Position numbers and translations under genes: made by a program
Shown: piece after piece, positions 11,613-22,149 of the stretch
How positions within the stretch are numbered: the stretch's first letter is position 1
Layout of the letters: each line of letters opens with the position of its first letter
Source of the DNA: Oppiella nova
Taxonomy: Eukaryota; Arthropoda; Arachnida; Sarcoptiformes; Oppiidae
Reading direction: 5' to 3'
Length of the DNA: 28,400 nucleotides
NCBI GenBank assembly: GCA_905397405.1
Contig: CAJPVJ010000315.1
Location: 1-28,400, forward strand
The notes under the pieces: generated by a model
What the model saw: the letters and a program-made list of their open reading frames with translations, nothing else
The model's database searches: none
Told to the model about the DNA's origin: nothing

Positions 11613-13572
11613 TGTCTCTGGTGTCCGATCACAAGATCACCACAATTGAGGCCAAATCAACACAATTGCCATCAGTTTGCGCGTCAAATGTGTGTATAGT
11701 TTGAGCGAAACCGTCACCACAAATCCGATTGTGTCACCACTGGATCAGTTGGTCACACGTGCGAGCGGACGATGGTGTGGTCGCTGATGTCTCGTGTCAA
11801 CTGAGCGCACAGATAATGGACACCAAATGACACACTCATGAGAAGTGTGGCGAAAATGAATTGAAATTGAATGAGAAAACTGTAAATAAAATGACGAATC
11901 GATTGCCTCCACTGACAACACAACACTCAATACAACGGCGTTCGACAAACATCCAGATGGCAGTCATGTTCCCCACATTCCCCTCATTCCCCGGCAGTGA
12001 TTCCCAAGCGCTTTGATAGGCAATTGATTTGCGATTAATTGTTATTCAATAGATTTTTGGCTAAAACTTTTTCTGAAGACTTGATAAAATAGAGCAAAAC
12101 ATATTAGTTTTGAAGTATTTTTTTGCAAATGAGTTCATTGTTTTTTGTCTAAACATTAGTTACAAACTTTATAAACTTTTGCATAATATTCAGGACATGT
12201 ATGTTGAATGCCTTTGAGATGAGACCCCATAATAGCCCTCATAACCCACAAATCATTTAACAAGTAGTGTTTAAAAAAATTCATTAAAAACAGTTTAATT
12301 TAGTGCACACTTTGAGCCTTTTTATGATTTAATAATATATTCAACGCGATTAAAATTATCCAATTCATTAGGCATCTATTTTAAGTGTTCATAAGTTTAG
12401 TATAAATTAAAAAACCATTAAATTCTAATATATGAAACAATTTTGTTGGCAATAGTTTTTCATAATAAGATAATTACGATAATTGAATTGAATTGAGAGA
12501 GAAAAGTGGTAAACGAGTTAAGAAAACCGAAATGAGAAATAGTTATTGATGTAGTTTTCCAGCGAAAAACAATTACCATTTTGTATACAAATTAGGCTTC
12601 AATTTATGAAAGAAATTATTGGAAATTCCAACTCTAATTGTGTTGAAGGAAAGGCAGTTTTTGTTTGAATGGTTGGCACAATGGGATGGGATTCACTAAA
12701 AAAAAGTTTTTATGATTTTTGTATCCATTGTACACTCCCAGCAATTTTCGTCTAATTCTGGGGACTCCTACCACTCCTCGCAGGTATTAGACTTACTTTT
12801 GATTCACAAATTGCTTAATACTGTTAATACACTTAAAAATAGCTTTTTGTCTAAGAATTCGTTAAATAGTTTTCATGAAAATTGATTATATTTTTAAAAA
12901 TGTGTATAAGTTTTGCAACTTTTATGACTTCCAAGTGATTGATGTAAACAAGTTTTGGTCAATAAATAACAATAGTATTTGCGGAGATGAGCACAGAATT
13001 AAACATTTTTATTTTGAGAAACAATTAAATAGTTATTTATTAAATTCAATAAATTATTATACAGTATATTACTTACAATAAAAATCTATAGATTTAGAAT
13101 TTATATATACTATTTGATCCTTGAATATATAGTATATTTTTTAAAGATCATTGTTTGAGAGAAGTCCCTGCTCATACAGTATTATATAAAATAATTATAT
13201 GCATACATTCCTGAGTATCGTATAAAATATTTCAACAGTTAATTGTAAGAAATCATAAAACTCTGACATAAGATAAGTAATGATTTGATGAGTGGTTTGG
13301 AGGGAGAGAGGGACGAGAGCTTTGGTTTTAATTGAGGGGACATTCAGTCTGACGTAATGTAATTGTTTTAGCAATTTATATAAGGGTAACAGAATTGCTT
13401 CAAATGTAACTAAAAATGCTTTTATAATTCATAGGAAAGAAACCTTGAATTGGATTAAAATGTAAACTTTTTGACGCTTTTGTCAGTTTAATAGTAAATA
13501 TTTTATTGTAAACGACTTGTAATAAGCAAACAAATCATATCATAAGTTATAACTACTTTAAGATCACAATTA
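11613..13572. other. Intergenic spacer upstream of RAB40 and of the SPH at 13573
   Basis: Head-to-head region of almost 2 kb. The first 350 bp are less AT-rich and probably include the RAB40 promoter and 5' UTR. The rest is strongly AT-rich with no exon I can support; the 68-residue ORF at 12875-13081 is AT-biased and lacks any recognisable motif. A TATA-like word, TTATATAAGG near 13376-13385, lies about 190 bp before the start codon of the plus-strand protease homolog and is a candidate core promoter. Confidence 0.5.
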
Positions 13573-15524
13573 ATGTTAAAAATGACTACTTCTGTGTCGG
13601 ACAAGTGGTTCATAGGAACTACACTTGTATTTATTTATTTATGTTTTAATCAAAACACAGTTCAATGTCAACGATATTACAACCGCAACAATAGGCCGCT
13701 CTCCAGGTCTTTGAGCGCTTCCAATAGGGACCAGACAATAGTGAAAGTGTATCCGTCCGGCACTTATGGCCCACAGAAGAAGACCTATGAAGACGCAGGA
13801 GTTCCTCCGGGTAAGAGACCCGATATGGCACCTGATGTACCCCCACAAGAGTACGACACACAGCCAGCACAGGATGACTCCAAATATGATGACACCGATA
13901 AAGGCACCAAAAATGTGGATGATAATATTGTATGCATTGGTGGTTAATTGGGAGATCTGTTCAATTAATTATGAAGTTTTGTTTAAAGGGAGCGAATGGC
14001 TGTATATGCGTTCCGTACTACCAGTGCGACGACGGAAATATCATAACTGACGGCTCCGGTATCATAGATCCGAGAAAGATTAAACCTCCGGAGCAGGAGA
14101 TCCCACTAGTAATGAACAATTAATTAATGTAAAAAAGTCTTGTAATAAACCCCGTGTTTTTGTCCAATAGGAGTCCAATTATAAGCCGCCCTTTTGTGGC
14201 ACATTTCACGTGTGCTGTAAGGACCCGGAGTCGTCCACAACCAAACCGTACGTACATAAGTGTGGGATCAGAAACCCGAGCGGAATCAACAAACGTATTT
14301 TGGCACCCGATGTGACCGGGGAGTCCGACTTTGGTGAGTGGCCGTGGATGGCGGCTATACTTAAGGTGGAAAACGGCGCTAATCTGTTCCAATGCGGGGG
14401 TGTTCTCATCGATCACTTGCACGCCTTAACCGCCGCTCACTGTGTCTCTCAGTTCTCGTGAGTTTTGTAATTAAGGTGTTTGTGTGTCGGCTCTCAACAT
14501 ATCATTTAATTATATGTTTGTCTTATAGTCATAATAGTGAATACAAATTAGTGGTCCGATTGGGGGAATGGGATACACAAAAGACTAGTGAATTCCTACA
14601 CCACGAAGACTACAAAGTGGAGAATATAGTGATCCATAAGGCTTTCCGGAACGGGAGTCTCTGGAACGATGTGGCGATACTTAGGCTCGAGAGTGAAGTC
14701 CAGTTTAAGCCGCACATCGATAGCGTGTGTTTGCCATCAATTCAAGAAAATTTCGATTCAATGCAATGCGTGACCACTGGTTGGGGTAAAAGTGCTTACA
14801 GTAAGTGTTTAGACAATTTCAATCAAATAACTCATTTAACAAACAATCCTTAATTATTTAATTGCATAGTGTGCATACTTTAGACAATATTTTGAGGTTT
14901 TATGTTTAATTAAACTTTTGTGTGTGTTAAGAATTCAGTATTTAATACTTAGCATTAGCAGCCAGTATATTAACTATTTTTACATAATTTAAAAGTGACA
15001 AGTCGTTAAAAATTATTTTGATAAATTGTAAAAATAATTTATTACGTAAGATGCTAATCAGAAACTGTGATTATAATTGTATGCTTGCGAAGAAGGGGGC
15101 AGTTATTCAAATATATTAAAGGAAGTCAAAGTTCCGGTACTCAATCACTACGAGTGTCAGACAGCGTTGACTCAAACAAGACTTGGACCTCGTTTTAGGT
15201 GACCAATGAAGCAATACTTGAAAATCTGAATTATAATTGTCTCAAATTACTCTCTCGTAGACTCCACGACAGCTTTATTTGCGCCGGAGGTGAACAGGGG
15301 GTCGACAGTTGCAAAGGAGACGGAGGCGGCCCTTTGGTGAGCAGCAAAAAAACTTACAAATCGTAGTCGATATCCAAATTAAGTCCAATTATTATTCCTA
15401 ACGTCAGGTTTGCTATCGGAGTGACGGGACGTATTCATTGGCCGGACTCGTGTCGTAAGGAATTATGTTTTTAAAATTATGGGAAAAACTTCTCGTATTT
15501 CAGATATTTTGAACAAAATTATGT

Positions 15525-15572
<48 letters not shown>

Positions 15573-15769
15573 AAGAAAGAGACCTAAATTATTGTGAAAT
15601 AAAATTTGATTGTATGCAATGATTGTTTGATTGATGATATTTATGGTATAATAGATGGGGTATTGACTGCGGAAAACCTGGAGTTCCAGGAGTTTATGTG
15701 AAAGTATCTAAATTTCTGAAGTGGATTACTCAACACACTGGTGAACCCATTGAAAGTTATTGGCCATAA
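13573..15769 (+). CDS. CLIP-domain serine protease homolog, inactive (Ser to Gly), PPAF2/CLIPA-like
   Basis: Secreted pseudo-protease of the CLIPA/PPAF2 group, whose members act as cofactors in prophenoloxidase activation. Eight exons: 13573-13929, 13989-14108, 14171-14457, 14529-14800, 15093-15198, 15261-15336, 15408-15454 and 15655-15769; all phases fit and the product is 459 residues. A hydrophobic signal segment lies at about 13-30. The CLIP domain begins CICVPYYQC (Cys 124, 126, 132), contains GIIDPR, and ends with Cys 168 and FHVCC (174, 175), a 35-residue loop between Cys 3 and 4. In the protease domain the His (LTAAHC) and Asp (LWNDVAIL) are kept, while the serine motif reads CKGDGGGPL, so the nucleophile is Gly. 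The C-terminus has GVPGVYVKVSKFLKWI. The activation-site region reads NKRILAPDV instead of R-IVGG. Exon 5's acceptor (GCGAAG) is the least certain boundary. Confidence 0.93.
15522..15571. repeat. Compound (GT)n(GA)n microsatellite in intron 7 of the SPH gene
   Basis: A run of GT dinucleotides passes directly into a run of GA dinucleotides and ends in GAAA units. It lies inside the 200-bp intron between exons 7 and 8 (15455-15654), well clear of the splice sites, so it should not affect the protein. Confidence 0.9.
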
Positions 15770-15782
15770 ACTTACTACACAT

Positions 15783-15788
15783 CAATAA
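15783..15788 (+). terminator. Poly(A) signal of the plus-strand SPH gene
   Basis: AATAAA lies 14 bp past the TAA stop at 15767-15769. The converging SPH gene on the other strand ends at 16065, so the 295 bp between them hold both 3' UTRs. Confidence 0.6.
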
Positions 15789-16064
15789 ACTTCATTATGT
15801 TAACGTATCATTTATTGTAAATGTTTAAAAATAATATCGTGTTTAATTAATTTTCTTATTTATAAATTGCATACGAATTAAGTTAACAAAAATCCAGACA
15901 TTTTTAAATAAAATGAATCAGTGTTTCGCACAATTTTTAATTATAAGCCAAAAACTTAAACTCGATGATTTTGATATGGTTTTCATTTTTAATGACTAAG
16001 ATTTATGTATAATATAAAGAAAATTAAAAAATCTTTTTTCAAAATTAAATAATTATTTGTTTAT

Positions 16065-18765
16065 TCAATTAAATGTCAATTCATGAGAAGTCATATTAGA
16101 GATCCAGTCCAAGTAATGCATGACATTAGTGTAGACACCGGGACTGTCTTTACGACCACATCCTATGCCGAAGCTAATGATCCCGATCTCATACCACACG
16201 TCGTGGTGCTGACAGAACAGACCTCCGCCCCCATCGCCATCGCAAGCGTCGTGTCCCACATCACCGCCACAGATGACAGTCTGCGGGAGAGTATAGTTGG
16301 GCCCAAATTGCACTCTCAATGACTGTTGACATCGCGATCGGTTCCAAAGAGGGACCCAAACCTCTTTCAGAACTGGCGAATAACCACCATCTGATTGATG
16401 ACATAATACACTTATAATACTTGATATATTTTGATCACTAAATATAAATAATTATACATTTCGATAGTTTTCACTTGAAGTCATTTATCATATTTTGTAA
16501 CAAAATTTTATTTATCATTTGAGCCCAAAAATAATTTCTAAACAACTTAAAACTATCAGATAAACAAAAATTGTAGACTAATTAATGTAATCAGTTAAAT
16601 CAACATTAAGTTACCAAAAACTTTTTAAAAATATAATTACACCTGCAACTAATTTAAAAAGTCCTTATCTTAATTTAATTAGAGTTAATGGGAAAACTAA
16701 TATTTATTTTTTGTTTGCCTAAAACTTACTTTCATTTGTTTTTCCCCAACCAGTTATAAAACACTTGGATTTCACTATGAATTCTGGTGTGAATATGTCT
16801 GGACTGGGAAGGCATACAATGTTAATGTTGGGCCTCTTCTGTGGCCAGTCCTTCAGCTCCAAGAGTGCGATATCGTTGAGTAGACTGTTGTTATTGAACT
16901 ATAAATCAAATAATATTTTTTAATGACAGTAATTAATGCAAATATAAGACCAAATGAGATTATAGACTCACATCTGAGTGAATGTATACTTGTTTGACAC
17001 CAAACTCTTCGTGTTTTTCTGGCTCTTTGGTGGACGACACGTCGTATTCACCGACTCTTACTTTCAAAGTTTGCGGCTCTCTTGAGCTCATAATTAATTA
17101 AATTTCTTTAACAAAATAATTACAATAACTCACTGATTCATAACACAATGAGCGGCCGTTAATATCCATTTCTCATCGATTAGGGAACCGCCGCATATAT
17201 ACACGTCTGAATGGGCCACCAAAATGGCAATCTAGTAGATAATGGATAGTAAATGCTTAGTTTGCATGAAATTAATTTAGTTTAAATACATTTTAAGTTA
17301 ATTATGCGAGTGAGTATGTGATGAGAATCTAAATTATGAGGTTACTACAGTAATTAACTGATTATGAAAGTGATACATTACATGCCACCCCCATTCGCCA
17401 AATTCGGCAAAGTTTTCAATTCCTGAGTCAAACTCCTTTTTACCACAAAAAGGAGTTTTGTTTTCAATCTTCAGGTGAGTCTCAATAGTGATGGAATTGT
17501 TTGCCATACAACAGACTATTCATAAATAAAAACTATTTTAGTAATAAACTCAAAATGATTTGTTAAATTAAATCCATACCTTCATTACTAAACATACAGT
17601 AAGAATAGAGTTGACCGCCGATTGTCAAACACTCCCAATAGTCCATACATTTGCAGTAGAATTCACTCTCAGTTTCACTCGCTTCGTGTTTCACATGTTT
17701 AGCGATAAATGTTAATTAAATATTAATAAATGTTTTATTGTTTTATCATTTAATTGTATGTTTTGTGTGAATTATGTTAATTATTGAGAGCTAATTAGAG
17801 CGAAGATTTCTACATTTTCTACCCGTTTGTTGGTTTCTCGCAGTTCTCATCCAAATTAATAAATAAAACAAAAGTTGCTTTTATTTGAGAATAATTACAA
17901 TTTAGGTCTCATTTATAAATGTTGTTAATATTGAGGATAAAAGTTTTCTCTTTGTCTCAATTCTTTATAATGTTATGATTAACGCCAAAACATGTTTGAA
18001 TGCAAATTAGTTGCGAATAAACTCAATGTTTGAAATAAAAAAATTTAATTATTTAAACCAAACCGAAAAATCGCATTCAATTTCCAAAAGCATAACAATT
18101 TTTATTTGTTTTTCGATAAAATTCATTAAGTTTATAGTATTGAAAAGTTCTTTAAGTTTTAAAAACTTTTTTATTTTCATCAAAACTTTTTGTTTAATTA
18201 ATCAAAGTTTTGTATTATATTAAAAAGGATTTTACTAATAAAGCAATAATAAAAATAAAATGCAAACTTTTGTTTAAATAAGTTATTATATATTTTTTGG
18301 TATTTGGAATTATTAAATATAATTAATAAAAATATTTTTAACGCTTTCTCAAAATAAATTATTCAATGTTTTAATGACTAACCTGTTTGATATTAACTTA
18401 TAATACTTTTAAATATTCTCAATATTCTGATAAAACAAATCCAATTTGTGTTAAATATAAAACTATGTATAATATTAAGAATAATTGTTAATAAAATTTT
18501 GTTTTTGTAGGAATATTAATAACCCTTTATATATATACCATATTGTATATTAACCCTCATACCGGAAACGTAATTGTCAAATTAATTGACTGTATCATAC
18601 ACATAGGATCGTAATAATAGATATAAAAACTTTTAATTACAAAAACCTCTGATTAGATAAACATTTCAAAAATAGAAACTCACTTTCAAAACCTAATAGA
18701 CGTCCGCATATTACACATAACACGGCAAGCGTTGAAATAACTTGTAATTTATATACAAATGACAT
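16065..18765 (-). CDS. Short CLIP-domain serine protease homolog, inactive (Ser to Gly)
   Basis: Seven exons on the minus strand: 18684-18765, 17580-17681, 17382-17515, 17134-17231, 16972-17086, 16730-16898 and 16065-16390; all phases agree and the product is 341 residues. Exon 1 encodes only a signal peptide (MSFVYKLQV, then an LAVLCVICG core), and a 1-kb intron follows. The only phase-compatible acceptor after the last stop is at 17682. The compact CLIP-like domain is CKCMDYWEC (37, 39, 45), Cys 56 and VCC (63, 64). The protease domain has FGEWGWHIAIL, CGGSLIDEKWILTAAHC with His, LLNDIALLEL with Asp, and CDGDGGGGL where the catalytic Ser is Gly. It ends GVYTNVMHYLDWI. The linker between CLIP and protease is only about 40 residues. 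It lies tail-to-tail with the SPH at 13573-15769 and is probably an old, diverged duplicate. Start codon chosen because it opens the signal peptide. Confidence 0.87.
17682..18683 (-). other. Large first intron of the SPH gene at 16065-18765
   Basis: About 1 kb of very AT-rich sequence between the signal-peptide exon and the CLIP exon. The ORF at 18011-18223 is Phe/Lys/Ile-rich, typical of unselected AT-rich DNA. Nothing else is supported here. Confidence 0.6.
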
Positions 18766-19257
18766 AACAAATCAATTTGAACAAGTAATTCAATTAACTA
18801 AAAGTCCGAAACAAATTGAATACTATTGTGTACTTTGGAGACCGATTTGCACAGTAATTATAACCTTCGTATGAATGAGAAGACGATATGGTTTGCAAAA
18901 ACAATAATAAAATATTTTTCTGATGGATATAACAAATCAAAACTTTTAGAAACAGTGGATAAAACCTGCGAAACAACTTTTGAGGAGAAAGTTTTTTAGC
19001 CAAATAATACAATTATTGGGTCATCAGGTCTATCATTGCTTTTTTGTTAAGCTTAGGCCACAAACGAAATGTAATTTTTTCACATTTTAAAAATCTTTTA
19101 CTGATTAGAAATAAATTAAGCGCAGATTAAGTAAAGTAAAACTTAATTGTATTTTCATTCAATTAACTAGTACACCACAACAAATGTCCTGTTAAATTAA
19201 AAATATTAGTATTTATGTAGAAATGCTTTAAATTTTTAAAATACTAAAACAAATTTG

Positions 19258-19372
19258 TCACTGAAGCACATCCGCCATAATTGTTTGATAAGCGGGCACG
19301 AGGTTGCGGTCAGATGTCGGCGCCAATCCAGTCGCGGACGTGGATGCGGACAACGGCTCATCCGTTTTTATT
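19258..19372 (-). other. Orphan candidate terminal exon in a GC-rich patch
   Basis: On the minus strand a GATCGCAG acceptor is followed by 37 open codons ending in TGA. The peptide begins IKTDEPLSASTSATGLAP and ends MADVLQ. The patch is clearly richer in GC than the surrounding sequence and reads like coding DNA. I find no upstream exon for it and do not recognise the peptide, so it may be a relic exon, an exon of an unseen gene, or chance. Confidence 0.25.
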
Positions 19373-20449
19373 CTGCGATCTGGTCATTATTTTGATACAA
19401 TACAGTGGATGGTCACTAAAAACATACCCTTTTTATACTTTGATCACTTCATCTCTTGTCGCACACAATAGTCACCCGTTTATTCTTCACTGGACTAATG
19501 TATGTTTGCGAGAATTGACTGCAACGATACATACCGTTCCCATGCATGTCATATGTCATGCTTTATTAATAGACAGCTAGAACCGTTATGACCCTGGGTA
19601 GCATGCTTTTAGCACCTTTTATTAGGTGTAAATGAAAGCAAAATGTTAAACTATAAGCGATTGTGTTATTCGGAAAAGTCTCTAAAATATGATTTCCCAT
19701 ATTTTCCATATTTAATATATTTAATTGTATTAAAATGTAGACAACTTGTGTATAAGTCATAAACATTGTGTTATTCTTTAGACATGTAATGCAATTACTA
19801 AACCCAAAGCCAATTGTTCTCAAGACATACGATATTAAGACATTAGTTATTGTTATAAATGATTATTTGTTGTATTAATTCTGATGAATAAAAACAATTG
19901 TTATTTAAATTTAAGTTCACAACTAAAACGTGATTTTATATACACCTCTCAATTTTAACCCATTTATTGCATACTTACGATAAGCAACTGCACATATAAT
20001 CAGTGCTCCCAATAATTGAATATTTTCATTGTTCCCACTGTGCCTGGTACAAATTAGATACAATGTATTATTTTTAGGTCTGATCAATATAGTTTGTGTG
20101 TTAAAATAATAATTTCAAATTGAATTACTAATAATTTTCAATCAAAAACACGGTATCATTTGAATCAAACGAAAGTTTTTCATTACAATACATTAATTCA
20201 GTATAAGTTATAATTTTTACTTTATGTTGTGGTTTATTTAAGATATGCGATATTATTCTGGTAAACATACATTAAAATTTATTTCGCAAGATTTTAATCA
20301 TTCAAAATAAAAAAATTAACTTTCAATGCATTAAAAACAGGGTTTGTCTTCTCGTTTTGCGATGATTACCATAAACTTCATAAAGTAATACATGAATTGA
20401 GTTCTTATGCAACGAGATGTCGGTTCCATAGAGTGGTTGTGGTGTGGCT

Positions 20450-20594
20450 TCAGATGCGAAGGCGTTTCGAAAGCAGTTTCTGCAGAAAACTTAGTCCTGT
20501 TTTGTTGAGCAGAGAATTGATGCCCAGTTTGTTGAGTCGATTCCACTGCATGTATGCACCGCTCAAATCAATTTGCTGTTTGCTTTCAAACAAA
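20450..20594 (-). other. Orphan candidate terminal exon
   Basis: A TTAATAG acceptor is followed by 47 open codons and TGA on the minus strand. The peptide includes QQIDLSGAYMQWNRLNKLG and FLQKLLSKRLRI, with an ordinary amino-acid mix for a soluble helical protein. It shares its entry phase (one base, then codons) with the candidate at 19258-19372. No partner exon or family was recognised; a chance frame is possible. Confidence 0.25.
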
Positions 20595-21845
20595 CTATTA
20601 ATTGGTATTTAATTTTTTTCAATGCATTCACAGTTTTATTGTTATTTAATTTAGTAATTCATTGAACAAAGTCTAATCAACCGTTACATTGAAAACTTGT
20701 TATAAAGTATTGGTTTACTTTTGAAGTGATTTTAAATACTAGCGACGAGAATGCAAATGCGGTGAGAAATATAAAAATTTAGTTATTATTGTGAATAAAG
20801 TGCATAAAAAAGTTTGAAAAGTGCTAATGAAGTGAAACAACTGATTGTTTTGATTTGATTTGTCAACCAATTGAGTGAAGAGTTTATCGAAAAGAGTTTG
20901 GAGTTTAGAGTTGGAGTAGAGGTAGGGATAGGAGTCTGTAGTTTAGAGTTAGAGTGCATTCAACTCCACAACTGATTTCAATTTGAATGAAAAGCAATAC
21001 ACAAAGTGCTGTGAATTGAGAATTGATAAGAAGTGATGTGTTATTTGTCTGTCTCTACAAAATGTGTGCAAATTCTTCAAAATTGATGTATTCTTTGAGA
21101 GCATCGCATCGTATGGTGTGCTGAGAGTGATGCCAACATTTGGGACCCAAAAAACCTCACACATAAGGAGTAGTAGAAGGCCTTGAATTTTGGTGGAGAG
21201 AGTCAGTCGAGAGAGCAGAGAGAGAGACTCCGACTCCAAGAGAAGTGAGAGTAAAATCTGAGAACATCTGAAAATCTGAAAGTCTAGTGAAATATTCGTG
21301 TATTAAGTAATTCAATGCATGCGAGCACTTAATTGTATGCATTGCTAAACCATTTTAATTTATACATCATACAAGACATTATCAAGTTATACGAAGTTTT
21401 TTGTTTCTATTCAAACGAGACATTTGCGAAGTTGTGGCCAAAATTTGTACAAAAGTGTTGTGCACTGTATATAAGTGTTGACTAATAATAATAATTTCGA
21501 GCCATAAGTGAGTGGAGAGTCTTTGCCAGTGAAGAAGTAGTGGTTTTCTGGTTGTGGAGAATGCGAGCCATCACTCGTACGATCACTCCAAAGAGAAATT
21601 GCAATCTCCGGCCTCTCATAATAGCCTTAAGCCATAAGCGCTTGTAGAGTACCTGTGCTCTCACTCCGTCAGCGTAAAGAACCGCATACTTTAAGCATAC
21701 CTTTTGCGCTCTCAGACACACATTCAGCCAATTATTTGAAGGTCTGTGTTATGCCATAAAAAAACTGCTGCATAAATAGGCCGAAACCAAACGTCCAGTG
21801 CTGCGAAATATATAAAAAAAGGGCAGACCATTGACTATTTGTACT

Positions 21846-22100
21846 ATGACTACGCTGAAGGCCTACTGTCGCAAGTTTTCGCCCAACATTTTCGTGCAAA
21901 CGAAATGCCAGAACTGCTTTCGGACCCGAGAAGTGCATTCAGCCGATGCCCTCGAGAAGAGTAAGGTATGCCATGATATCCCAACGCAACCCATCGCCAC
22001 AAATAAAAACTCGTGTCAATTCATATTCATTACATTCTCTCATATCGTATATAACTTATATAAACTAAATAACTTTTGATCATTCATTCAAAACGTAAAC

Positions 22101-22149
<49 letters not shown>

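Larger units (their letters stand above)
18766..21845. other. Intergenic region and probable 5' leader of the outspread/MPRIP-like gene
   Basis: About 3 kb with no confirmed gene. Two short minus-strand reading frames with coding-like composition are listed separately (19258-19372 and 20450-20594). From about 20740 to 21845 the sequence is purine-rich on the plus strand (GAGAG and AGAGT words near 20890-20960 and 21190-21250). It probably holds the promoter and long 5' UTR of the plus-strand gene, including a small upstream ORF opened by the ATG at about 21560. Confidence 0.4.

Noticed and set aside
12875-13081. 68-residue plus-strand ORF
   Set aside because: Lys/Asn/Tyr/Phe-rich, as expected from AT-rich noncoding DNA, and has no recognisable motif.
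13573-16390. Active trypsin-like enzymes for the two right-hand protease genes
   Set aside because: The GDSGG motif reads GDGGG in both, so the nucleophile is absent.
20949-21239. Minus-strand ORF with an LLLLLM stretch resembling a signal peptide
   Set aside because: It has no good ATG context, arises from the complement of a GA-rich 5' leader, and has no following domain.
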